Shown: piece by piece, positions 24,510-32,152 of the stretch
Layout: the number at the start of each line of letters is the position of its first letter
How positions within the stretch are numbered: position 1 is the first letter of the stretch
From: Lachnospiraceae bacterium
Lineage (GTDB): Bacteria; Bacillota; Clostridia; Lachnospirales; Lachnospiraceae
Reading direction: 5' to 3'
Length of the DNA stretch: 64,000 nucleotides
NCBI GenBank assembly: GCA_021153325.1
Contig: JAGKTQ010000003.1
Location: 1-64,000 of the forward strand
Program-made: the position numbers and the translations under genes
The notes under the pieces: model-generated
Seen by the model: only the letters and a program-made list of their open reading frames with translations
What the model was told of the DNA's origin: nothing
Databases searched by the model: none

Positions 24510-26441
24510 ATGAACGAAAAAACGACGAAAAGGCGCGAGTGGGTGAAAAATGTAGCCATAATCTTTTTGACCATTTTGCTCATATTGACCTTTTTTTCTA
24601 ATACCATTATGAATTATTCTTTGCCGGAGGTCGCAACCCAGTATGTACAGAGTGGGAGCATTACAGCGAAGGTACGGGGAACTGGTACAGTAGAAGCTAC
24701 GGATCCCTATAATTTGATCATTAATGATACACGCGTCATCGAAAGTGTGGCTGTAAAAGTAGGGGATGATGTAGACAAAGGAGATCCTATCTTTTATCTA
24801 GAAGATAAGGAAAGTGAAGAATTAAAGGCAGCAAAGGAAGAGCTGGTCACATTGGAGACCGCATTGGATAATGCCATTCTTGCTTACGAAACAAAAATTT
24901 TGGACGGAACGATCTCAGCGGGAACTTTAGCGGGCGTCCAGTCTGGAAATACAAATTCTCTTGCAGAAGCACAGGCAAAAGTGCAGGCAGCCAAAGATAA
25001 GGTAGATAATTTAAAGAGTACAAAGGCAGGCTATGAAGCAAGTATTGCTAATATTACGAGTCAGGAAACGCTGCTTTCTAATTCTTCCACTTATGATGCG
25101 GCGGCACAACAGGCAGCAATCAATTCTGCTACCCAGCAGTTAAATGCGGCACAGGCACAGCTGGATGCAGCAGAAGCAAAGGTTGCAGAACTGGAGAGCT
25201 GGCTGAATGGCATTGGCTCACAGGCAGAGGCGGATGCCGGTGTGGCAGATACTGCAGCAAAAATGAATGCAGCTTCCAATGTTGTAAATATTATTAGCAA
25301 CAATTATACAACATGGGATACGAATGGAAATGGAAATTATGATGCGGGGGATTCCATTATTAATTCTGGAGGCGCGCAGGCGTCAGACATTGAAGCGTGG
25401 CTTGCCGGAATGCAGGGAAATACATGGAATGCCATCATTTCACTGAAGCAGGGGGAATATGAACAGGCAACAGCAAATTATAATGCAGCGGTAAAAATCG
25501 CTTCCAGCTATTCTTCCAAACAACTTGAGTTGTCCAATGCAAGAAGTGCCGAGACTTCTGCGAGGCAACAGGTGGCGAGCTGTAATCAGACCATTGCGAA
25601 TCTGAATGCAGGCTCTACCACGACAGATATTGCGTCCAAGCAGAAAGAACTTGCGGACCAGAAAGCACAGCTGACAGCAGCGATAGCGACAATTGATGCA
25701 CAGATTACACAGGCACAGGAAGAACAGGCGCAGGTTCTTGCAGATGTGGCAGGAGAGTTGAATTTAGAATTTCAGAGTGATGAAATTGCAAGAGCACGCC
25801 AAAAAGTAAATGAGAAAAAAGAAGAAATTGCCAAATTGGAGGAAGAGGCAGCAAATCCAGTCATTACCGCTCCGGTTTCCGGTAAAATTACTTCTTTAAG
25901 CTATGCATCGGGCGAGACAACCAGACCAGGAGAAAACGCAGCAGTGCTTCAAGTGGCAGGAAAGGGCTTTACGGTTAGCTTCTCCGTTACGCATGAGCAG
26001 GCAAAAAAGGTAAGCATAGGAGATGTTGCTGAGGTACAAAATTCCTGGTATTACAACGATCTGAACGTAACACTTTCTGCCATTAAAGCAGATCCGAACA
26101 ATCCGTCACAAAACAAATTACTTGTATTTGATGTAACAGGGGAAGATGTGACAGCGGGACAGTCCTTAAGCCTTTCGGTAGGACAGAAGAGTGCGAATTA
26201 TGAATTTATTGTTCCGAACAGCGCAATACGTGAAGACAATAATGGAAAATTCATTTTGATCGTAGAATCTAAGAACAGTCCGCTTGGAACAAGATACATT
26301 GCGACCAGGGTAGACGTAGAGGTATTGGCTTCGGATGATACGCAGACAGCGATCTCAGGCGCTTTATATGGATATGAGTACGTGATAACGACGGCAACAA
26401 AGCCGGTAGAAGCTGGAAAACAAGTACGTTTACCGGATTAA
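24510..26441 (+). CDS. HlyD/MacA-like membrane fusion (adaptor) protein
   Basis: 643 residues: a short cytoplasmic N terminus, one membrane anchor (about 14-34), a first biotinyl-lipoyl-like half (GSITAKVRGTGTVEATDPYN and VAVKVGDDVDKGDPIFYLED), a long Ala/Gln-rich coiled-coil region (about 105-460) and the second lipoyl half and beta-barrel (NPVITAPVSGKITSLSYASGE, GFTVSFSVTHEQAKKVSIGD). This is the order of RND/MacA periplasmic adaptors; in a Gram-positive cell it would extend outside the membrane. The coiled coil is unusually long and contains a low-complexity segment with DTNGNGNYDAGDS, which looks like a calcium-binding loop. It lies 24 bases after the sugar-type permeases, an unusual companion. 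Confidence 0.88.
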   Translation: MNEKTTKRREWVKNVAIIFLTILLILTFFSNTIMNYSLPEVATQYVQSGSITAKVRGTGTVEATDPYNLIINDTRVIESVAVKVGDDVDKGDPIFYLEDKESEELKAAKEELVTLETALDNAILAYETKILDGTISAGTLAGVQSGNTNSLAEAQAKVQAAKDKVDNLKSTKAGYEASIANITSQETLLSNSSTYDAAAQQAAINSATQQLNAAQAQLDAAEAKVAELESWLNGIGSQAEADAGVADTAAKMNAASNVVNIISNNYTTWDTNGNGNYDAGDSIINSGGAQASDIEAWLAGMQGNTWNAIISLKQGEYEQATANYNAAVKIASSYSSKQLELSNARSAETSARQQVASCNQTIANLNAGSTTTDIASKQKELADQKAQLTAAIATIDAQITQAQEEQAQVLADVAGELNLEFQSDEIARARQKVNEKKEEIAKLEEEAANPVITAPVSGKITSLSYASGETTRPGENAAVLQVAGKGFTVSFSVTHEQAKKVSIGDVAEVQNSWYYNDLNVTLSAIKADPNNPSQNKLLVFDVTGEDVTAGQSLSLSVGQKSANYEFIVPNSAIREDNNGKFILIVESKNSPLGTRYIATRVDVEVLASDDTQTAISGALYGYEYVITTATKPVEAGKQVRLPD

Positions 26442-26460
26442 GCAGGCAGGAGGATTTCAA

Positions 26461-27519
26461 GTGAAAATCAGGATAAAAAACATAACATTACGGCAGATTG
26501 TATGTTGCGTCATAGGAATGGTATCTTTCCTGCTTTTTCTTGGATTGACATGGTTTGCTTCATACAAAGCCAAAAGTCTGCCAGAACAGCAGATGGCAGA
26601 GCGGTGGTCAGAGGAAGGAGAAGCAGCGCAGATAAGCTGCTTTTTCTCGCAGGGAACGGAAGTGACCAAGGAAACATTTTTAGCTTTTGAAGCGCAACTG
26701 GAAAAGGCATTGCAGGAAGAGTCGCTTACCAGTACAAAAGAAAGTGCAAGAACGTGGGTGTCTGCTTACAGTGGAACGGGTGAAATTACTTTAGAAAATG
26801 GAAAGAAGACAGTAACCGCAAAGGCAATTGGCATAGGCGGAGAATTTTTCCTATTCCATCCTTTACAGCTATTAAATGGAAATTTCTTTTCCGGTAATGA
26901 TGATATGCAGGATTATGTTGTCATTGATGAAGATACGGCGTGGCAGCTTTTTGGTTCTAATGATGTTGCCGGAATGCAGGTGACAATTGGCGGGGTACCT
27001 CATGTTGTGTCAGGCGTTATAAAAAGAGAAGAAGGGCATATGAATGATGCAGCAGGCAATGATGTAACAACGGTTTACTTGTCCTATCACTCTCTGGAGA
27101 CCTATGGTAAGGCACAGGGAATCAGCTGTTATGAGATTGTAATGCCGAATCCGATTACCGGATATGGACGAAATCTGATAAAGGAAAACATGGGAATAGA
27201 AGAGACGAATATGGAATGTATAGAAAATTCTTCCCGTTATTCTCTGCTCTCTTTAGGAAAAGTATTGCTCAATTTCAGCAGTCGCTCTATGAGCTACAAG
27301 GCAATTGTATTTCCGTATTGGGAAAATGTGGCAAGAGGCTGGGAGGATGTTTTTGCTCTTTTATTGCTGTTTAGAGTAATTTTTTTGCTGATTCCGGTTG
27401 TGATGCTTCTGGTACTTTTGATAAAATGTTGGAAACAACGTACGTGGAGATGGAAAGATATACCAGAAATAATAAAACAGGGAGGAAAAAGATGGAAAAA
27501 AGAAGAGGAACACTTCTAG
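26461..27519 (+). CDS. MacB-like periplasmic-core membrane protein, lacking the ATPase and full FtsX domain
   Basis: 352 residues from a GTG start behind AGGAGG. One N-terminal membrane helix (about 13-33) is followed by an extracytoplasmic domain resembling the MacB periplasmic core (YVVIDEDTAWQLFGSNDVAGMQVTIGG-type segment near 155-185, with ALQLLNGNFF before it), and a single C-terminal hydrophobic stretch (about 300-325). MacB permeases normally have four helices, with three at the C-terminal end, and an ATPase partner; both features are missing. It may be a specialised partner of the adaptor rather than a pump. Its 3' end overlaps the next gene by 28 bases. Confidence 0.7.
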   Translation: MKIRIKNITLRQIVCCVIGMVSFLLFLGLTWFASYKAKSLPEQQMAERWSEEGEAAQISCFFSQGTEVTKETFLAFEAQLEKALQEESLTSTKESARTWVSAYSGTGEITLENGKKTVTAKAIGIGGEFFLFHPLQLLNGNFFSGNDDMQDYVVIDEDTAWQLFGSNDVAGMQVTIGGVPHVVSGVIKREEGHMNDAAGNDVTTVYLSYHSLETYGKAQGISCYEIVMPNPITGYGRNLIKENMGIEETNMECIENSSRYSLLSLGKVLLNFSSRSMSYKAIVFPYWENVARGWEDVFALLLLFRVIFLLIPVVMLLVLLIKCWKQRTWRWKDIPEIIKQGGKRWKKEEEHF

Positions 27520-29912
27520 TCAGTATGGTCATATTGATGTCAGCGCTGCTTGGCGGTTGTGGAAATAAGGAGAACGCTGCCGAGACAAGTACAAAGGCAG
27601 CAGAGGCAAAGGAACATGTCTATAAGGCAGAAGTACTTAATTTGGGTGATCTGAACACAGAGACAGTTAATAATATTTATTATTATGATGATAAAATGTT
27701 GGTAATAGGGGAATATTGGGAGAATGTGGATGTGGAAAATCTGCCACAGCCGAGAACAGAAGAAGGCACGGAAACGGTAACGGAAGAGGAAGCAGAAGCG
27801 GATGATATGGCAGAAGGAGTCAGTGCCGATGAAAAAATTGCCGTAGAAGCAGCTGTAGATGTAGTGGATGAGATAGATTATGTAGCGTCAAAGCAGATCC
27901 AGTTTTTTGCCGTATATGATTACGAAGGTAACCAGCTTTCTTATGCGGAATATGAAGTGCCTGAAAATACATGGATGGGACAAAGCGTAGCGGCAAAAGA
28001 GGAAGAAGCATTTTATTGCGTCATGGAAAGCTATTATGAGGATGCTAGTGACCCGGACAATTATATTTGGGAAGAAACACACACTCTTGTGAAAAAGAAT
28101 CTGGATGGAACGGAAGTGTGGAGCATGGATCTGGATGAACAGTTGGAAGAATCCGGTTATGTGAATACCCTGCTTTGTGATGACGAGGGACAAATGTTTG
28201 TTTTTATGGAAAACGGAGAAACTCTTGTCATGGACAAGGAAGGACAGATTATAAGGAAATTCCAGATAGAAGAAGAGGATATGGGCAGTGTCCTCCTATC
28301 TGCGGATGGGAAAATGATGGTTACGTTCTGGAAGGAAGATGGGCAGTATGTAAAAGTACTGGATAAAACTACTGGACAGCTTTCGGGAAATTATAAAGTT
28401 CCGGGAAATTCTTATAACTTTTCTTATTTGGGTGGATATGGATATGATCTGTTTTTGACCGATACCACTGCTCTTTACGGTTATAATCTTGGCGAGGAAC
28501 AATTGACAGAGCTTATGAATTATGTGGATTCGGATCTGGATATGTTCAATATGTATAATATTCATGGGATCAGTGATACTCAGTTTTATGCAGCTTATTA
28601 TTCCTATTTAGAAGGAAAAACAAGTTATGCCTTGTTTACAAAAGTACCACCGGAAGAAGTAGTGGATAAGCAGATATTGACACTTGGATGTACGTATTTA
28701 GATGATGATGTAAGAAGACAGGTGGTACAGTTCAATAAAGCTAATGAGCAGTATAGAATCCAGATCAAGGATTATTCTGTTTATGATACGGAGAATGACT
28801 ATACGCAGTCCTTTAGTAAGCTGAACACAGATATTGTTTCAGGAAATATACCGGATATTCTCGTTTTAAATGACAATCTTCCAGTAGACAGTTACATAGC
28901 AAAAGGATTGTTTGAAGACTTATATCCTTATATTGATGCGGACGAGGAAATGGACAGAAGTGATTTTATGACCAATATTTTTGATGCTTATAGTGTAGAT
29001 GGAAAGCTGTATCAGCTGGCACCAACTTTTAGTGTGGTGACGGTGGCAGGAAAGACAGCGGATGTAGGAGAAGGACCTGGATGGAACTTGGATGAGCTGA
29101 ATGCACTGGTAGCATCTAAGCCGGAAGGAACGGAAGTCTTTTTTGATACCGTAAGAAGCACTGTATTATATTATTGTATGCAGATGTCCAGTGAACAATT
29201 TATTAACTGGGATACCGGAGAATGTAATTTTGATTCGGATGGTTTTGTGAAGCTTTTGGAATTTATCAATCAATTTCCTGAAGAATATGATGACTCTAAG
29301 TACGATGAAGAATTTTGGGCAACTTCCGGCAGTGTATACCGTGATGGAAGAGCACTGCTGCAAATTTATTATCTTAGTACTTTTTCTGAATATAATATGA
29401 CAGAAAAGGGAACTTTTGGCGAGGACATTACGTTCATCGGTTTCCCGGCAGAAAATAAAAATGGTTCTGCGATTGAATGTAATATAAGGTTTGCAATGTC
29501 TTCTAAATCAGAAAATAAAGAAGGCGCATGGGAATTTTTACGGTACTTTTTGTCCTATGAGTATCAAAAGGGAAGTTATGGATTCCCTACGAATCTGAAG
29601 CTTTATGAGGAATTGAAGCAGGAAGCGATGCAGAGACCGTACTATTATGATGAGAACGATCAAAAGGTTGAGTATGATGCCAGCTATTATTTAGATGGAG
29701 TGGATATTCCGATTCCGCCAATGACGGAGGAGGAAGTACAAGAGGTAGAAGACTTCTTATTCTCCTTAAACCAGGTAACGGTGTATGATGATGATCTGAT
29801 GAATATCATTACGGAGGAAGCAGAGGCTTATTTTGAAGGGCAAAAGAGCGCAAAAGAGGTAGCTGCAATTATCCAGAGCCGTGCTCAAATTTATGTAAAT
29901 GAAAACCGTTAA
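27492..29912 (+). CDS. large extracellular solute-binding lipoprotein (second paralogue)
   Basis: 806-residue lipoprotein with lipobox LLGGC (about 18-22). The N-terminal propeller-like half (about 30-390) carries an acidic insertion (EEGTETVTEEEAEADD). The C-terminal half is a family 1 solute-binding domain (LTLGCTYLDDDVRRQVVQFNKANEQ, DILVLNDNLPVDSYIAKGLFEDLYPYID). The final 36 residues closely match those of the protein at 20408, as do the TADVGE and SENKEGAWEFL segments, so the two arose by duplication. GGGAGG precedes the ATG at 27492, which overlaps the upstream gene; an ATG at 27426 is possible but would spoil the signal peptide. A strong terminator follows. Confidence 0.85.
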   Translation: MEKRRGTLLVSMVILMSALLGGCGNKENAAETSTKAAEAKEHVYKAEVLNLGDLNTETVNNIYYYDDKMLVIGEYWENVDVENLPQPRTEEGTETVTEEEAEADDMAEGVSADEKIAVEAAVDVVDEIDYVASKQIQFFAVYDYEGNQLSYAEYEVPENTWMGQSVAAKEEEAFYCVMESYYEDASDPDNYIWEETHTLVKKNLDGTEVWSMDLDEQLEESGYVNTLLCDDEGQMFVFMENGETLVMDKEGQIIRKFQIEEEDMGSVLLSADGKMMVTFWKEDGQYVKVLDKTTGQLSGNYKVPGNSYNFSYLGGYGYDLFLTDTTALYGYNLGEEQLTELMNYVDSDLDMFNMYNIHGISDTQFYAAYYSYLEGKTSYALFTKVPPEEVVDKQILTLGCTYLDDDVRRQVVQFNKANEQYRIQIKDYSVYDTENDYTQSFSKLNTDIVSGNIPDILVLNDNLPVDSYIAKGLFEDLYPYIDADEEMDRSDFMTNIFDAYSVDGKLYQLAPTFSVVTVAGKTADVGEGPGWNLDELNALVASKPEGTEVFFDTVRSTVLYYCMQMSSEQFINWDTGECNFDSDGFVKLLEFINQFPEEYDDSKYDEEFWATSGSVYRDGRALLQIYYLSTFSEYNMTEKGTFGEDITFIGFPAENKNGSAIECNIRFAMSSKSENKEGAWEFLRYFLSYEYQKGSYGFPTNLKLYEELKQEAMQRPYYYDENDQKVEYDASYYLDGVDIPIPPMTEEEVQEVEDFLFSLNQVTVYDDDLMNIITEEAEAYFEGQKSAKEVAAIIQSRAQIYVNENR

Positions 29913-29916
29913 GAAA

Positions 29917-29961
29917 CAAAAAGGGCTGCTATATCTTTAAAGGTATAGCAGCCCTTTCTTT
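29917..29961. terminator. bidirectional terminator
   Basis: A perfect 14-bp stem AAAGGGCTGCTATA/TATAGCAGCCCTTT (29920-29933 and 29944-29957) with T-rich flanks on both sides serves the lipoprotein locus (+) and the converging CorC-like gene (-). Confidence 0.92.
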
Positions 29962-29986
29962 AGGGATCTTTATGAAATAAAATATA

Positions 29987-31312
29987 TTATTGAGCTTCTT
30001 TTAATTCTTCTGTAACAGAATTTTGTGTTTCATCAGATGGTACGTCATCTTCTTGAGGTTTCTCAGGAATTGTCATAAGTACCTTTGTGATACGATTGTG
30101 TACAATGCCCTGTGCCTGTAAGCAAATACCAGACTCTAATGTGATTTCTTCATTTTCTTCAGGAAGTCTGTCCAGTTTTTCGATCATCAGACCTCCTAAG
30201 GAGTCATAGTCCTGAGACTCTAAAGAAGTTCCCAGTGCATCGTTAATGTCGTCTAACTTCATGCCGCCTTCTACAAGATATACATTTTCATCGATTGCCT
30301 TGATCAATTCATCTTCGTCTTCATCGTATTCGTCTCGAATCTCGCCAACGATCTCTTCCAACAAATCTTCGAGTGTGATCATACCAACCGTAGAACCGTA
30401 TTCATTTAATACAAAAGCAACATTGGTAGTTTTCGCACGCATCTCCACCATAAGATCCGCTGTTTTCTTAAATTCATAAGTATAATAAGCTTCGCGGATA
30501 ATGTCTTTAATATGGAAGTGCGATTTATCTGACACAAGAATAAAATCTTTTATATTTACAAGACCAATTACATTGTCTTTGTCATCTTCATAAACAGGAA
30601 TTCTAGTATACATGGATTCACGGAAAACTTTTAATAAGTCTTCATATCCTGTATCTAAACTTACCGTTACCATATCAATGCGAGGAATCATAATATCCTT
30701 TGCCACAGCATCGGAAAAATCAAACACGTTGTAAATGATTTCACGTTCTTCAGATTCGATAACACCATCTTCATGACTTACATCTACATAAGTCTTTAAT
30801 TCGCTTTCTGTCATAGTACACATTTTCTTGTTCGGATCAATATGAAAAATCTTCATGATCAGATTAGAAAGTCCGTCTACAATAAAAATGACAGGAGTAA
30901 ACAACTGCATTAATGGATAAATGATATTGCTGTAAGCAAGTGCAATTTTTTCGGCATTTATCATTGCCAGATTCTTTGGGATGATCTCTCCGAAAAGAAG
31001 TACCAAAATGGTCAGTACACCAGTCGCAATACCTACCGCATAATTTCCCCAGACTTTAATTGCAAGTGTTGTTGCAAGAGAAGAAGCAGTGATGTTTACA
31101 ATGTTGTTACCAATCAGGATAGTGCTCAGCATCTTACTGTAGTTGTCCAAAATCTTTTGAGTAGTCAGCGCCCGTTTATTTCCTTCCTCGCAGAGAGTAC
31201 GGATGCGAACTTTGTTGACAGTAGTAAGTGCAGTTTCGGCAGATGAGAAAAAGCCGGAGAGCACTAAGAGTACAAACAATGAAATCATTTGTATGACACC
31301 AGAGGTATCCAA
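29987..31312 (-). CDS. CNNM/CorC-family (HlyC/CorC) membrane protein with CBS domains
   Basis: 441-residue membrane protein. The N-terminal DUF21/CNNM transmembrane domain (about 1-185; SGFFSSAETALTTVNKVRIR near 19) is followed by two CBS domains (about 205-330; DIMIPRIDMVTVS) and a C-terminal CorC_HlyC domain (about 345-425). Members of this family are linked to magnesium or other cation export and are often misnamed hemolysins; the exact substrate is not established here. It is transcribed opposite to its neighbours from a strong promoter facing that of the TIGR04086-type gene. Confidence 0.9.
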   Translation of the reverse strand: MDTSGVIQMISLFVLLVLSGFFSSAETALTTVNKVRIRTLCEEGNKRALTTQKILDNYSKMLSTILIGNNIVNITASSLATTLAIKVWGNYAVGIATGVLTILVLLFGEIIPKNLAMINAEKIALAYSNIIYPLMQLFTPVIFIVDGLSNLIMKIFHIDPNKKMCTMTESELKTYVDVSHEDGVIESEEREIIYNVFDFSDAVAKDIMIPRIDMVTVSLDTGYEDLLKVFRESMYTRIPVYEDDKDNVIGLVNIKDFILVSDKSHFHIKDIIREAYYTYEFKKTADLMVEMRAKTTNVAFVLNEYGSTVGMITLEDLLEEIVGEIRDEYDEDEDELIKAIDENVYLVEGGMKLDDINDALGTSLESQDYDSLGGLMIEKLDRLPEENEEITLESGICLQAQGIVHNRITKVLMTIPEKPQEDDVPSDETQNSVTEELKEAQ

Positions 31313-31351
31313 AATTAAATCAACTCCTTATTCATTTGTATTTTTAACGAA

Positions 31352-31380
31352 ATATTATAATAAGTGCAAATGATTGTCAA
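31352..31380 (-). promoter_or_regulatory. promoter for the CorC-like gene
   Basis: On the minus strand TTGACA (31380-31375), 17 bases, TAATAT (31357-31352). A consensus -35; an overlapping TATAAT is at 15-base spacing. AAGGAG precedes the start codon at 31312. Confidence 0.75.
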
Positions 31381-31381
31381 G

Positions 31382-31409
31382 TTATCAATCTATTAAGAAT
31401 ATATATAAT
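31382..31409 (+). promoter_or_regulatory. promoter for the TIGR04086-type gene
   Basis: TTATCA (31382-31387), 16 bases, TATAAT (31404-31409). It lies immediately next to the divergent CorC promoter, so the two polymerases could compete. Confidence 0.55.
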
Positions 31410-31434
31410 AAAAATGAAATGAAGGGGCAGAAGG

Positions 31435-31788
31435 TTGGAAAAAACAGTTTCAATACTGAAAAAACTGCTGTTTGCATACATAGTTACTGCGGTACTTCTC
31501 ATGATACTGTCGTTTGCTCTATACAAAATGCAGTTGCAAGAAGGAACCGTGCGGATCGGGATTATAGTCATCTATGTCATAAGCTGTTTTTTCGCAGGAT
31601 TCATAGCCGGAAAAACCGAAGTGAAAAGACAGTTTCTTTGGGGGCTGCTCATAGGGGTGTTGTATTTTGTTGTTCTGTTAGTGATTTCCCTGCTTGTAAA
31701 GCATTCCGTACAGGATGTTATGGGAAAAGGGGTGACAACATTTTTCATTTGTGCCGGAAGCGGAATGCTTGGAGGAATGCTGAGCTGA
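31435..31788 (+). CDS. TIGR04086-type four-TM membrane protein
   Basis: 117-residue protein with four closely spaced membrane helices (about 10-30, 42-60, 68-88 and 98-115). It matches the TIGR04086 family in size, glycine-rich third helix and location: that family is known for lying beside the SCIFF peptide gene in Clostridia, as it does here. The start is TTG at 31435, with AGGGG upstream; no ATG fits. Function unknown; export or immunity for the SCIFF product has been suggested only by proximity. Confidence 0.85.
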   Translation: MEKTVSILKKLLFAYIVTAVLLMILSFALYKMQLQEGTVRIGIIVIYVISCFFAGFIAGKTEVKRQFLWGLLIGVLYFVVLLVISLLVKHSVQDVMGKGVTTFFICAGSGMLGGMLS

Positions 31789-31796
31789 AAAAGTGC

Positions 31797-31825
31797 TTTA
31801 CCTAATAGAAAAACTATGCTATACT
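31797..31825 (+). promoter_or_regulatory. promoter for scfA
   Basis: TTTACC (31797-31802), 17 bases, TATACT (31820-31825). The leader of about 65 bases contains small hairpins (CGGTA/TACCG and TTCTG/CAGAA) before AAGGAGG. Confidence 0.65.
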
Positions 31826-31896
31826 ACAGAAGATTATAAAGCGGTAGTTTACCGAAAAACTTGTTTTCTGAAACAGAAGCATAAGGAGGCAATCTG

Positions 31897-32040
31897 ATGA
31901 AACACATCAAAACATTAAACACAAGAGATTTAAAAGAATCTATGAAAAAAGGCGGCTGTGGCGAATGCCAGACATCTTGCCAGTCAGCTTGTAAGACATC
32001 CTGTACTGTTGGTAACCAGAGCTGTGAAAAGGTTAAATAA
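31897..32040 (+). CDS. scfA: SCIFF (six cysteines in forty-five residues) precursor peptide
   Basis: A 47-residue peptide beginning MKHIKTLNTRDLKESMKKGG and carrying six cysteines at 21, 24, 28, 32, 36 and 43 in the Cys-rich C-terminal half, exactly the SCIFF pattern. The conserved N-terminal half acts as the leader recognised by the radical SAM maturase, which forms a thioether link from Cys to a nearby residue (family knowledge). AAGGAGG lies upstream. The maturase gene follows after a hairpin. The peptide is nearly universal in Clostridia, but its biological role is not known. Confidence 0.96.
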   Translation: MKHIKTLNTRDLKESMKKGGCGECQTSCQSACKTSCTVGNQSCEKVK

Positions 32041-32075
32041 GTAAGAACAGAGATGTAAAGTGCAGATTTTTTTGT

Positions 32076-32104
32076 AAGCAGCGATTTTTATCGCTGCTTC
32101 TTTA
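32076..32104 (+). terminator. hairpin attenuator/terminator between scfA and scfB
   Basis: Perfect 10-bp stem AAGCAGCGAT/ATCGCTGCTT (32076-32085, 32090-32099) with a TTTT loop, followed by CTTTAT. A moderate terminator that would let the small peptide be made in excess over its enzyme. Confidence 0.75.
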
Positions 32105-32152
32105 TGGTATGAAGAAAGTTTAAGCCAAAAGAAACTGAAAGGAATTATAATT

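Noticed and set aside
20408..29912. Horizontally acquired mobile island carrying the lipoprotein locus
   Set aside because: No integrase, transposase, tRNA boundary or direct-repeat ends, and base use looks like the neighbours.
29987..31312. Hemolysin toxin gene
   Set aside because: The DUF21-CBS-CorC_HlyC order marks a cation-transport-linked family; the hemolysin name is historical.
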